A stretch of DNA of 5,659 bases from an uncultured Megamonas sp. (GCA_900554895.1 USIX01000155.1:1-5659), one strand, 5' to 3'. Counted from the first letter of the stretch, positions 1 to 5,659 are shown. Notes: a model not told the origin generated them from the letters alone. Numbers and translations: made by a program.

Positions 1-1646
1 GCAAGATTTGCCACCTGTATCATCTGAATGCCCGACAGATTGTATTTGGCTCCGCCTGCCGTTACATCAATGCCTTTTTCCATACAGCCGTCAATTACAC
101 TGGACAAAAAGGCCGTCGGCAGTATTTTAATATGTCCTTTTTCCACAGCTTCACAGCACGGTATCATTTTCTCGATAAAATAATCCATCGTCTTGGCGAA
201 AGCATTTTCTAAATCGGCAAATGTTTCATAGCCGGACAAACTGCCGTAATCAGGTGCAAGCTGTTTGCCTGTAATAAGACATACACCGTGGTTTAAAGTG
301 AGTTCGAGCACTTTGTTCATATTGAACATGGCCGCGTCGCTCCAACCGAGATTATTGCCCTGCGTCGTCAATTCCACACAGCCGACGATAGCGTAATTCA
401 TCGCATCATCATGCTCAATGCCCAGTTTTTCCATTTCATGAATAATCGCCTTATCATTGAAAAACTGCGGCATACCGCTTCCCTTTGCCACCACGCGAAC
501 GGCGTGTTTTAAAAGCTCATCATTCGTACGCTCATGCAGTCTTACCGACAAATTCGGCTGCGGCAGACCCAAATCTTCCTGCGCACTCAAAAATAAATGC
601 GACAATTCATTGGAAAAATCATTGCCGTTTTCATCCACGCCGCCGACAGCAATATTGAAGCCAATCGGAAAACCTGCAAAATATTTGGCACTGTTCTTAT
701 TGCGCAGATATACGATTTCATTGAATTTCAGCCACAGACATTCAATGATTTCCAATGCTTTTTCATCGGTCAAGGTGCCGTTTTCCATATCCTTCTTATA
801 ATAAGGATATAAAATTTTATCCAGCCTTCCCGGTGAAAAGCTGGAAGCATTGCTTTCCATATGCAGTATTACGAACAAGAACCATGTGGATTGTACCGCT
901 TCATGAAAACTGCGCGCCGGTCTTTCACTAAGATTTTTACAAATCTGCGCAACGTTCACCATGCCTTGCGCATCTTTTCCGTCAGCCGTTTTCGCCTGTT
1001 CCATCAGTAAATCATGATAACGGTTCATAAAAGTTTTTACGCCTTCCATTACAATGATTACCGCTTTATAAAAATCCTTTTTGTAAAGCTGACAAGTATT
1101 TAAATGTTCTTTGGCCTCTTGCAATAAGCCGCTTGGCCCTTTTTCCAGCCATTTGGCTACATTGGGGCAGATATGGCCCTGTGCGTGGTCTGTCTGATTT
1201 ATTTTGACGACTTTACTTATAGATGAAATCTCTTCACCGAAATCCGCTTTCACGACATCTTCCAGACTTTTTCCTTTCCAATACGGAACAATTTTTTCAC
1301 GGAAAATCTTTATATCTTCTTCACGCACATTGAATTTATCCTGCGGTCTTGTCGGTATCGTCTCAAATTCACGGTCTACCCAAGAAATACCGCTTTCCGG
1401 AAAAACAACGCCGTATCGCACGCCTTTGGTTCGGTTGCCTACAATCAGTTCCTGCGGTTCAACGCTGATTTCCAATTTGCAAAGCGCATCATGCAGTGCA
1501 TATGCCCGCTTCAAAGCAACCGGCTCATTTTCATGTTCTTTATATGAATCCGTTATGATTAAAGCTTGTTCTATGCTGACAAAACGAGGCTGCGACAGCA
1601 TTTTTTCTTTTAATAAATTTATTCTGGCACAATCCTTCAGGTTCAT
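1..1646 (-). CDS. Glycyl radical enzyme (PFL-like, GCVE dehydratase/lyase type), C-terminus off window
   Basis: This is the first 548 codons of a glycyl radical enzyme, a family usually near 800 residues. The ATG at 1644-1646 follows a GGAGG box at 1654-1658 with 7 nt spacing. Visible family features are the N-terminal PFL-domain segments ELIVGNRT (66-73) and VFPESGISW (81-89), a GH motif (157-158), SPGRLDKILYPYY (271-283), and the thiyl-radical loop GCVE with Cys423 and Glu425. GGAKYN then appears close to the break. The Cys-Val-Glu signature separates it from true pyruvate formate-lyase, which has adjacent cysteines, and from aryl decarboxylases. It groups it with diol dehydratases, choline lyase, hydroxyproline dehydratase and the isethionate/dihydroxypropanesulfonate lyases. 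The stretch after the Cys (ELTTQGNNLGWSDAAMFN) recalls, from memory, the PflD/sulfonate-lyase-like branch, but I cannot name the substrate. The Gly radical motif and the activating radical-SAM enzyme should lie beyond the left edge. Family: confident; substrate: unknown. Confidence 0.9.
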   Translation of the reverse strand, partial: MNLKDCARINLLKEKMLSQPRFVSIEQALIITDSYKEHENEPVALKRAYALHDALCKLEISVEPQELIVGNRTKGVRYGVVFPESGISWVDREFETIPTRPQDKFNVREEDIKIFREKIVPYWKGKSLEDVVKADFGEEISSISKVVKINQTDHAQGHICPNVAKWLEKGPSGLLQEAKEHLNTCQLYKKDFYKAVIIVMEGVKTFMNRYHDLLMEQAKTADGKDAQGMVNVAQICKNLSERPARSFHEAVQSTWFLFVILHMESNASSFSPGRLDKILYPYYKKDMENGTLTDEKALEIIECLWLKFNEIVYLRNKNSAKYFAGFPIGFNIAVGGVDENGNDFSNELSHLFLSAQEDLGLPQPNLSVRLHERTNDELLKHAVRVVAKGSGMPQFFNDKAIIHEMEKLGIEHDDAMNYAIVGCVELTTQGNNLGWSDAAMFNMNKVLELTLNHGVCLITGKQLAPDYGSLSGYETFADLENAFAKTMDYFIEKMIPCCEAVEKGHIKILPTAFLSSVIDGCMEKGIDVTAGGAKYNLSGIQMIQVANL

Positions 1647-1690
1647 GATAAAACCTCCATTAAAATTATTCACACAAATTAAATTCCACT

Positions 1691-1702
1691 ATTAACTTTA
1701 AT
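1691..1702. promoter_or_regulatory. Possible operator palindrome at the -10/start region
   Basis: The 12 bp ATTAACTTTAAT is a perfect inverted repeat (5 bp arms, 2 bp centre) touching the -10 box and the expected start site of the enzyme promoter. This is a sensible place for a repressor such as the adjacent DeoR-family protein to bind. The surroundings are so A/T-rich that a short palindrome can arise by chance, so this is only a candidate. Confidence 0.25.
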
Positions 1703-1728
1703 TTTATCTTATTTTTTATTATTGTCAA
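1701..1728 (-). promoter_or_regulatory. Sigma-A-type promoter for the glycyl radical enzyme
   Basis: On the minus strand a perfect -35 box TTGACA (1723-1728) is followed, after a 16 bp A/T-rich spacer, by TAAAAT (1701-1706). Transcription would start near 1694, leaving a leader of about 48 nt before the ATG at 1646. It sits between the DeoR-type gene and the enzyme, and no terminator is visible between them. The enzyme can therefore be expressed from here independently of, or in addition to, read-through from the regulator. Confidence 0.75.
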
Positions 1729-1749
1729 CATTATTTTTATTGTTTTTTA

Positions 1750-2508
1750 TTATTTTATTTCTATATCGTATTTTTTTAAAATTTCCGTTAAGTCACTGTC
1801 TGCCTCTTTATCCAATATAATTCCCGTAAATTCATCCAGTCCTGCATATTTGTAATTTCCGAACTGCTTCAGCTTCTCAAATTCGCACATCATATATGAA
1901 TTTCTGCTGATAGCTAAAATTTCTTTCTTCATTATCCCGTCATTTGCCATATAAGTAGTAACGCTGTTTTCATGTATATCCACGCCGACCACACCCATGA
2001 AGGATATATCAAATCGGAAATTTTTTATCATTTCCAAAGCCATACTGCCGACAAAACCGTCTCTGCCGTAATCAAATTCCCCGCCGATAAAAACAACTCT
2101 TACATCGCTTTTGGCGAGAATATTAACCACATCTAACATATTCGTAACAATTGTCGCTTTCGTTCTGCTCTCGGCAATCATACGCGCCAATTCTATATTA
2201 ACGGTAGAAATATCCAGAAAAACGATATAGCCGTCTTTTATCAAGGGCATCGCTTTTTTTGCTATTTTGCGTTTCGCCTCTTGATTTATCGTTTTGCGCT
2301 GTGAAGCCAGCTCTCTATGCACATTTTCCTTCATGCGGACAGCTCCGCCATACGTTTTCTTCAGCTGTCCCCGCTCTTCCAGTGCCGTTAAATCCTTACG
2401 GATTAAATCCTCTGTAACTTTAAATTTTGCACTGAGTTCTTTTACCTTTACGCGGCCTTTTTCCTGAAGTTCCTTTATAATCAGCGCCTGTCTTTCTTCT
2501 ACAAACAC
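1750..2508 (-). CDS. DeoR-family transcriptional regulator
   Basis: This 252-residue protein has the usual DeoR length and layout. An N-terminal winged helix-turn-helix (about 5-57) contains KVKELSAKFKVTEDLIRKDL and ends in the hallmark YGGAV (53-57). A DeoRC sensor domain of the phosphosugar-isomerase fold (about 75-235) follows, with IVFLDIST (95-102), IVTNMLDVV (120-128), FIGGEFDYGRDGFVG (140-154) and GVVGVD (172-177). Family members are mostly repressors released by a phosphorylated sugar or polyol. Here several ligand-pocket positions depart from the common pattern (see findings), so the effector may be unusual. The start is GTG at 2506-2508, preceded by AGGTGG. The first Met codon in frame is near residue 59 and would remove the DNA-binding domain. 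It lies directly upstream of the glycyl radical enzyme on the same strand, 103 bp away, which suggests it controls that gene. Confidence 0.92.
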   Translation of the reverse strand: MFVEERQALIIKELQEKGRVKVKELSAKFKVTEDLIRKDLTALEERGQLKKTYGGAVRMKENVHRELASQRKTINQEAKRKIAKKAMPLIKDGYIVFLDISTVNIELARMIAESRTKATIVTNMLDVVNILAKSDVRVVFIGGEFDYGRDGFVGSMALEMIKNFRFDISFMGVVGVDIHENSVTTYMANDGIMKKEILAISRNSYMMCEFEKLKQFGNYKYAGLDEFTGIILDKEADSDLTEILKKYDIEIK

Positions 2509-2512
2509 AATA

Positions 2513-2519
2513 CCACCTC
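2513..2519 (-). promoter_or_regulatory. Ribosome binding site fixing the GTG start of the DeoR-type gene
   Basis: GAGGTGG on the minus strand lies 4 nt before the GTG at 2506-2508. It is a strong Shine-Dalgarno match with rather short spacing. It supports GTG as the start, since a typical DeoR N-terminus (hydrophobic, then EERQ) begins exactly there. Confidence 0.75.
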
Positions 2520-2538
2520 AAATTTATTCATTAATCTC

Positions 2539-2544
2539 ATTATA
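2539..2544 (-). promoter_or_regulatory. Probable -10 box of the DeoR-type gene
   Basis: A perfect TATAAT on the minus strand lies 30 nt upstream of the GTG start. No good -35 box exists at 16-18 bp: that position falls inside the terminator hairpin and reads roughly TAAATG. The promoter would be weak or factor-dependent. Without it the regulator would depend on read-through from the riboflavin operon. Confidence 0.45.
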
Positions 2545-2548
2545 CAGC

Positions 2549-2591
2549 AAAAAGCGGAAAACATTTATATTTCCTAAATGTTTTCCGCTTT
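2549..2591 (-). terminator. Rho-independent terminator of the riboflavin operon
   Basis: A perfect 16 bp stem (2551-2566 with 2576-2591) has a 9 nt loop. On the minus strand it runs into five T residues (2549-2553, partly inside the stem) and then GCTG. It begins about 20 nt after the ribH stop codon, as expected for the end of that operon. The U-tract is short, but the stem is long and G/C-containing at its base. On the plus strand the sequence after the stem is not T-rich, so it acts mainly leftwards. Confidence 0.8.
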
Positions 2592-2612
2592 CATCATTAC
2601 CTGTCGAAGGTA

Positions 2613-3077
2613 TTAAAGTTTTTTCAAAAGACTTGCCATTTCCATAGCAGCCATAGCGGCATCAGCGCCTTTATTGCCTGCTTTCGTGCCGGCACGTTCT
2701 ACAGCCTGTTCAATATTTTCCGTTGTAACCACGCCGAAAATAGTAGGTACACCTGTCTGCATGCCTACCTGAGCCACACCTTTGGAAACTTCATTGCACA
2801 CATAATCATAATGAGTCGTCGAACCGCGAATAACGGCACCTAAACAGATAACGGCATCATATTTGCCGCTTTCCACCATTTTTTTTGCTACAACCGGAAT
2901 TTCAAACGCTCCCGGCACCCATGCTACATCGATATTATTTTCATCCGTTTCATGACGGCGCAGTGTGTCGAGCGCACCGCCAAGCAGCTTGTTCGTAATG
3001 AACTCGTTGAAACGAGCCACTACAATGCCGATTTTTAAATCCTTACCTGTTAAATAACCTTCAAAAATATTAGCCAT
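2613..3077 (-). CDS. ribH: 6,7-dimethyl-8-ribityllumazine synthase (RibH)
   Basis: RibH condenses 5-amino-6-ribitylaminouracil with 3,4-dihydroxy-2-butanone 4-phosphate to give lumazine, the penultimate step of riboflavin synthesis. It is cytosolic and usually forms 60-mer or pentamer shells. The 154-residue product has the full family length and motifs: RFNEF (22-26, with the aromatic that stacks on the pyrimidine), VPGAFEIP (54-61), [14 protein letters not shown] (80-93, with catalytic His89), and [13 protein letters not shown] (118-130, with the phosphate-side Arg128). I chose the ATG at 3075-3077 because it stands 7 nt after AGGAAG. A TTG one codon earlier (3080) is only 4 nt away and is less likely. 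It lies 32 nt after ribBA, is the last gene of the operon, and is followed by a terminator. Confidence 0.97.
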   Translation of the reverse strand: MANIFEGYLTGKDLKIGIVVARFNEFITNKLLGGALDTLRRHETDENNIDVAWVPGAFEIPVVAKKMVESGKYDAVICLGAVIRGSTTHYDYVCNEVSKGVAQVGMQTGVPTIFGVVTTENIEQAVERAGTKAGNKGADAAMAAMEMASLLKKL

Positions 3078-3084
3078 CAAAAAT

Positions 3085-3090
3085 CTTCCT
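3085..3090 (-). promoter_or_regulatory. Ribosome binding site of ribH
   Basis: AGGAAG on the minus strand is 7 nt before the ATG at 3075-3077 but only 4 nt before the alternative TTG at 3078-3080. The spacing decides in favour of the ATG. Confidence 0.65.
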
Positions 3091-3109
3091 TTCCCCAGTT
3101 CCTTTTATC

Positions 3110-4309
3110 TTATTTTAAAAGATGTCCCATTTTTTCTTTTTTTACTTTTAAATAATTAGCGTCATATTTGTTGGCAGGAATTTCCAGCGGAACACGTTCG
3201 GTGATTTCCAGCCCGAAACCTTCAAGACCTGCCCGTTTTGCCGGATTGTTCGTCAAAAGACGAATGCTTGTAAGTCCCAAATCCTCCAAAATCTGAGCGC
3301 CGATACCGTATTCGCGCAAATCCGGTGCAAAGCCCAAAAGCACATTTGCTTCAATCGTATCTTTTCCTTCATCCTGCAGAGCATACGCTCTGATTTTATT
3401 GGCAAGTCCGATACCTCTGCCTTCCTGACGCAGATACAGCAGTACGCCCTCGCCTGCCGCTTCTATCTTCTGCATAGCAAGATGAAGCTGGTCCCCGCAA
3501 TCGCAGCGCATGGAACCGAGTACATCGCCCGTCAGGCATTCCGAATGAACGCGCACCAATACATTTTTCTTGCCGCGCACATCGCCTTTTACGATAGCCA
3601 GATGACATTTGCCGTCCAATTTGCTTTCATACGCCATAATGCGGAAATGACCGAATTTATTTGGAAAATCAGCTTCAGCAATTTTTTCCACCATCTTTTC
3701 CGTCGTTTTGCGATAAGCGATAAGCTGTGCCACCGTAATGAACACAAGATTATGCTTTTTGGCAAATTCGATTAAATCCGGTGTACGCGCCATATGGCCG
3801 TCTTCCTTCATGATTTCACAGCAAAGTCCCGCCGGCTTCAATCCTGCAAGACGAGCCAAATCAACCGTTGCTTCCGTATGGCCTGTACGGCAGAGCACAC
3901 CGCCTTCAACGGCACGCAGCGGAAACATATGACCAGGACGGCGCAAATCTTCCGGTTTCACGTCGTCGCTGATTAATACTTCCACCGTTCTGGCTCTTTC
4001 AAAAGCGGATATGCCCGTCGTCGTATCTTTGGCATCGACCGATACGGTAAACGCCGTTTCGTGATTATCCGTATTATGGCTGACCATCTGTGTAAGGCCT
4101 GCCTTATCAATCATTTCCGCCGACATCGGCACGCAGATTAAACCTTTGGCATGAGTTGCCATGAAGTTGATTACTTCCGGTGTCGCTTTTTCAGCGGCAA
4201 CAATCAAATCGCCTTCATTTTCTCTGTCCTCGTCGTCAGTAACGAGTACCATCTGTCCCTGTTTAAATGCTTCAATTGCTTCTTCTACCGTATTATATTT
4301 AAATTCCAT
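3110..4309 (-). CDS. ribBA: Bifunctional 3,4-dihydroxy-2-butanone 4-phosphate synthase / GTP cyclohydrolase II (RibBA)
   Basis: RibBA carries both entry reactions of riboflavin synthesis: ribulose 5-phosphate to dihydroxybutanone phosphate plus formate, and opening of the GTP imidazole ring. The 399-residue length is typical of the fused enzyme. The N-terminal DHBP synthase domain (about 1-200) shows [12 protein letters not shown] (25-36, acidic metal-binding loop), [11 protein letters not shown] (52-62), [11 protein letters not shown] (123-133) and [12 protein letters not shown] (141-152). The C-terminal GTP cyclohydrolase II domain (about 205-399) has ESKLDG (228-233), [11 protein letters not shown] (252-262), zinc-ligand cysteines 258, 269 and 271, RQEGRGIGL (294-302), [12 protein letters not shown] (330-341) and RLLTNNPAK (350-358). 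No key residue of either half appears missing. The ATG follows GAGGT (4316-4320) by 6 nt. It begins 16 nt after the ribE stop, so the two are co-transcribed. Confidence 0.98.
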   Translation of the reverse strand: MEFKYNTVEEAIEAFKQGQMVLVTDDEDRENEGDLIVAAEKATPEVINFMATHAKGLICVPMSAEMIDKAGLTQMVSHNTDNHETAFTVSVDAKDTTTGISAFERARTVEVLISDDVKPEDLRRPGHMFPLRAVEGGVLCRTGHTEATVDLARLAGLKPAGLCCEIMKEDGHMARTPDLIEFAKKHNLVFITVAQLIAYRKTTEKMVEKIAEADFPNKFGHFRIMAYESKLDGKCHLAIVKGDVRGKKNVLVRVHSECLTGDVLGSMRCDCGDQLHLAMQKIEAAGEGVLLYLRQEGRGIGLANKIRAYALQDEGKDTIEANVLLGFAPDLREYGIGAQILEDLGLTSIRLLTNNPAKRAGLEGFGLEITERVPLEIPANKYDANYLKVKKEKMGHLLK

Positions 4310-4325
4310 TTTTTTACCTCATTTC

Positions 4326-4982
4326 TTAAAAACCGTTTTCACGTAAAAAGCTTAAACTTAAAGACGGCTTTTTTTCTTTTATTTCATTCTTGGCGGAAAA
4401 ATCCAGCAGCCGTTCCACGTACTTGCCGACTACATCATTTTCAACATTAAGCTTATCGCCGACTTTTTTATCCAAAAGTGTCGTTACCTGCGTTGTATGC
4501 GGAATTAGCGAAACGGTAAAATCGCTCTCACCCAGATGTGCTACCGTAAGGCTTACACCGTCAAGCGCAACTGAACCTTCGGAAACAATATATTTCATAA
4601 CTTTCGGACTTGCCGTAAGCGTAACACGCACAGCATTATCATCTTTTTCCATATCAATAATCTCACCGACACCATCGATATGTCCGCTTACGATATGTCC
4701 GCCGAGACGGCTTGCCAGCGTCAGGGCTCTTTCCAGATTGACTCTGTCACCTGGTTTTAATTTTCCCATATTCGTCTTAGACATGGACTCCGGCATTACG
4801 TCAGCCGTAAAACCATTTTTGCCCAGTGCCGTGACAGTAAGACAGACGCCGTTCACGGCAATGCTGTCGCCGAGATTTGTATTCTCCAGCACTTTTTGCG
4901 CCGCAATAGCCAGTTTTATGGAGCGAGAGCCTTTTATTATATTTTTTACCGTGCCTATTTCTTCAACAATGCCTGTAAACAT
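4326..4982 (-). CDS. ribE: Riboflavin synthase, alpha subunit (RibE)
   Basis: This enzyme dismutates two molecules of 6,7-dimethyl-8-ribityllumazine into riboflavin and the pyrimidine that RibH reuses. It works as a homotrimer. At 218 residues it has normal length and the expected two tandem six-stranded barrels. The first barrel shows MFTGIVEEIG (1-10), SIAVNGVCLTV (40-50) and ADVMPESM (60-67). The second starts near GGHIVSGHIDG (94-104) and repeats the signature as GSVALDGVSLTV (136-147), then SLIPHTTQVTTL (158-169). NDVVGKYVERLL (182-193) forms the start of the trimerising helix, followed by a charged tail of about 25 residues. The ATG (4980-4982) is 7 nt after AGGGAAG (4990-4996). It sits 15 nt downstream of the ribD stop. 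The symbol follows common use; some genomes name this gene ribC or ribB. Confidence 0.97.
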   Translation of the reverse strand: MFTGIVEEIGTVKNIIKGSRSIKLAIAAQKVLENTNLGDSIAVNGVCLTVTALGKNGFTADVMPESMSKTNMGKLKPGDRVNLERALTLASRLGGHIVSGHIDGVGEIIDMEKDDNAVRVTLTASPKVMKYIVSEGSVALDGVSLTVAHLGESDFTVSLIPHTTQVTTLLDKKVGDKLNVENDVVGKYVERLLDFSAKNEIKEKKPSLSLSFLRENGF

Positions 4983-4997
4983 TTCATCACTTCCCTG

Positions 4998-5201
4998 TTA
5001 TTTTATTCTTCCTGTGATTAAAATATCTCCGGCCAATTTTTTTATTTCCATTTCATCAAGCGTTAACGCCTGCGATAAATTCAAAATTCCCTCTCCCATC
5101 ACCGGGCTTTTGGCAGTCGTACCGCCGACGATTTTCGGAGCGATAAAGAAATACGCTCTGTCAACCAGACGTTTTTCCACCAGACTGCCATGCAGTGTAT
5201 T
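4998..5201 (-). pseudogene. ribD: RibD fragment: last ~67 codons of the reductase domain
   Basis: The intact protein is a bifunctional pyrimidine deaminase/reductase of about 360 residues that acts between GTP cyclohydrolase II and lumazine synthase. Only its C-terminal end remains: NTLHGSLVEKRLVDRAYFF, then IAPKIVGG, a GEGI element and a terminal DILITGRIK. All are typical of the end of the RibD reductase domain, and the stop is TAA at 4998-5000. The EGG motif that normally stands just before the first of these segments is absent, because the sequence upstream of about 5200 becomes the opposite-strand permease tail. An ATG-started frame through the junction (5348 to 4998, 116 codons) exists, but its first 50 or so residues are antisense to the permease, and it lacks the deaminase domain and the dinucleotide-binding part. 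It cannot be a working RibD. Its position, 15 nt before ribE, matches the usual first gene of the operon. Confidence 0.88.
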
Positions 5202-5206
5202 CATCG
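5196..5206. other. Junction joining ribD and permease fragments back to back
   Basis: RibD similarity on the minus strand can be followed up to about 5201 and permease similarity on the plus strand from about 5203. The breakpoint is therefore resolved to within a few bases. Both genes lose their 5' portions here. No inverted repeat, target duplication or transposase end is visible at the join. It is either a true recombination/deletion scar or an artificial join of two sequences. Confidence 0.75.
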
Positions 5207-5421
5207 GAGTACTGGCAGGGGCTGTATTCGGAATCTTTTTGCACAGGTATATTATCCGTACTGTGGAAGTGGATGCGGTTATGTTTGGAAGAAATATCAA
5301 TCCTGTCAGTTTCCTATACTGTGGACTGCTGACAATTGGATTCTCCATGATCGTAAATCTGTTTATGCATCAGAAATTAAAGAAGATCGATATGGTAGAA
5401 TCCCTGAAAAGTGTGGAATAA
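5203..5421 (+). pseudogene. C-terminal fragment of a FtsX-like ABC transporter permease
   Basis: The plus-strand frame of about 72 codons ends in TAA at 5419-5421. It begins mid-helix (IGVLAGAVFGIFLHRYII, one membrane segment), continues RTVEVDAVMFGRNINPVSF, contains a second hydrophobic segment (about FLYCGLLTIGFSMIVNLFMH), and ends KKIDMVESLKSVE. That ending is characteristic of large FtsX/MacB-type permeases of Bacillota, which use their last two helices this way and work with a separate ATPase, often exporting peptides or antimicrobials. The rest of the protein, normally several hundred residues or more, is missing. The open frame continues leftwards to 4390 only as antisense of ribD and ribE, so it gives no real start. 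The fragment probably derives from another locus or another organism. Confidence 0.82.
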
Positions 5422-5548
5422 ACGATGTGTCGCTTTATTGCAGAAAAGAAGAAATGAAAAAATACAGGACAAAATGTGAAAAATATCAGATAGAACACAA
5501 AGAAGAATGAAAGTACAATAGCGATTTTTAATAAAATAAAAAGTGGGG
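5422..5548. other. A/T-rich intergenic spacer after the permease tail
   Basis: No gene or strong terminator is seen. An 18-codon lysine-rich frame (5454-5510, starting MKKYRT) lacks a convincing ribosome-binding site. Near the right end a weak A/T-only inverted repeat, TTTTTA (5525-5530) with TAAAAA (5537-5542), lies just upstream of the following promoter. It could act as an UP-like element or be chance. Confidence 0.4.
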
Positions 5549-5577
5549 TTGACGTATTTTTGTAACTTTGTTATAAT
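5549..5577 (+). promoter_or_regulatory. Strong sigma-A-type promoter reading rightwards
   Basis: TTGACG (5549-5554) and a perfect TATAAT (5572-5577) are separated by the ideal 17 bp. The run of A/T upstream (5523-5542) adds to expected strength. Transcription would start near 5584 and leave the window. It is the best promoter in the window and belongs to the segment right of the junction. Confidence 0.85.
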
Positions 5578-5584
5578 AGCTTTA

Positions 5585-5659
5585 TCAATTAAAAACATAC
5601 AGATTGTGAAAGCAGTGGTGAAGATTACTACCCGCCCCATAAAAGGGGAAGGATTTGGA
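5585..5659 (+). promoter_or_regulatory. Structured 5' leader, possibly an attenuator, gene off window
   Basis: The transcript from the promoter at 5549 shows two small hairpins. One pairs GTGGT (5615-5619) with ACTAC (5627-5631). The other pairs CCCC (5635-5638) with GGGG (5645-5648) around ATAAAA. The second overlaps a Shine-Dalgarno-like AAGGGGAAGGA (5643-5653), so ribosome access to a gene starting just past the edge could be controlled. A GTG-initiated frame from 5606 (MKAVVKITTRPIKGEGFG) stays open to the end of the window but has no ribosome-binding site of its own, so it may be a leader peptide or nothing. The layout resembles leaders of inducible resistance genes. I cannot match it to a known riboswitch class. 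Confidence 0.4.

Noticed and set aside
1204..1695. Plus-strand frame of 163 codons
   Set aside because: It is fully antisense to the N-terminal coding region and promoter of the glycyl radical enzyme, shows no family motif and is a shadow frame. The frames at 457-801 and 597-812 are the same kind.
3482..3976. Plus-strand frames inside the ribBA region
   Set aside because: They are antisense to a full, motif-complete RibBA and carry no independent support.
4983..5202. FMN riboswitch upstream of ribE
   Set aside because: I looked for the conserved FMN-box segments and a leader before ribE and before the ribD fragment. The ribD-ribE gap is only 15 nt and the rest is coding, so none is present.
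4998..5348. Minus-strand 116-codon frame starting MENPIVSS as an intact small gene
   Set aside because: Its C-terminal 67 residues are RibD and its N-terminal part is the antisense of the permease tail, so it is a product of the junction. I annotated only the ribD remnant.
4390..5421. Plus-strand open frame of 343 codons
   Set aside because: From 4390 to about 5200 it is antisense to ribE and the ribD fragment, both clear real genes. It only happens to be in frame with the true permease tail from 5203 on. It is a chance fusion and not a long permease gene.
5454..5510. 18-codon lysine-rich small ORF after the permease stop
   Set aside because: It has only a weak purine stretch upstream, no recognised family and low-complexity content. 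There is not enough to call a gene.
5377..5640. Minus-strand frame of 87 codons with hydrophobic stretches
   Set aside because: It is antisense to the permease tail, the spacer and a strong rightward promoter. Its Phe/Ile/Leu-rich composition is what A/T-rich DNA gives by chance, and no ribosome-binding site is evident.

Overview
The window looks like a piece of a Bacillota (Firmicutes-type) genome of low to moderate GC, probably an anaerobe of gut or similar origin. The evidence is a riboflavin operon in the Bacillota gene order, A/T-rich intergenic regions with sigma-A-like promoters, and an oxygen-sensitive glycyl radical enzyme. A lineage such as Negativicutes is possible, but that is only an impression from gene style.

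Layout from left to right: positions 1-1646 (minus strand) hold the first 548 residues of a glycyl radical enzyme with the GCVE active-site signature. Its C-terminal glycyl-radical loop lies beyond the left edge. It has its own promoter (1701-1728). Upstream of it on the same strand is a DeoR-family regulator (1750-2508), its likely controller. A strong rho-independent hairpin (2549-2591) then closes the riboflavin operon, which is read leftwards in the order ribD' - ribE - ribBA - ribH (5201 down to 2613). RibBA, RibE and RibH are complete and keep their recognisable active-site motifs. Together they cover GTP opening, dihydroxybutanone phosphate formation, lumazine synthesis and riboflavin synthesis.

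The operon is beheaded. RibD, the deaminase/reductase needed between the GTP cyclohydrolase and lumazine synthase steps, survives only as its last 67 or so codons. At about position 5200 the sequence switches abruptly to the C-terminal tail of a FtsX-like ABC transporter permease on the opposite strand (5203-5421). Both genes lack their N-terminal parts, so the two fragments sit back to back. Any ribD promoter or FMN riboswitch is lost. This is either a real recombination/insertion boundary or an assembly chimera, and it is the most important thing to check here.

Beyond the permease tail there is a short A/T-rich spacer, then a near-consensus rightward promoter (TTGACG, 17 bp, TATAAT; 5549-5577). 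Its structured leader ends in a purine-rich ribosome-binding-like sequence paired into a hairpin, at the right edge. The regulated gene lies outside the window. No CRISPR array, tRNA, rRNA or transposase was seen. I found no convincing new system; the candidates are the substrate-unassigned glycyl radical enzyme with its atypical DeoR regulator, and the rearranged right end.
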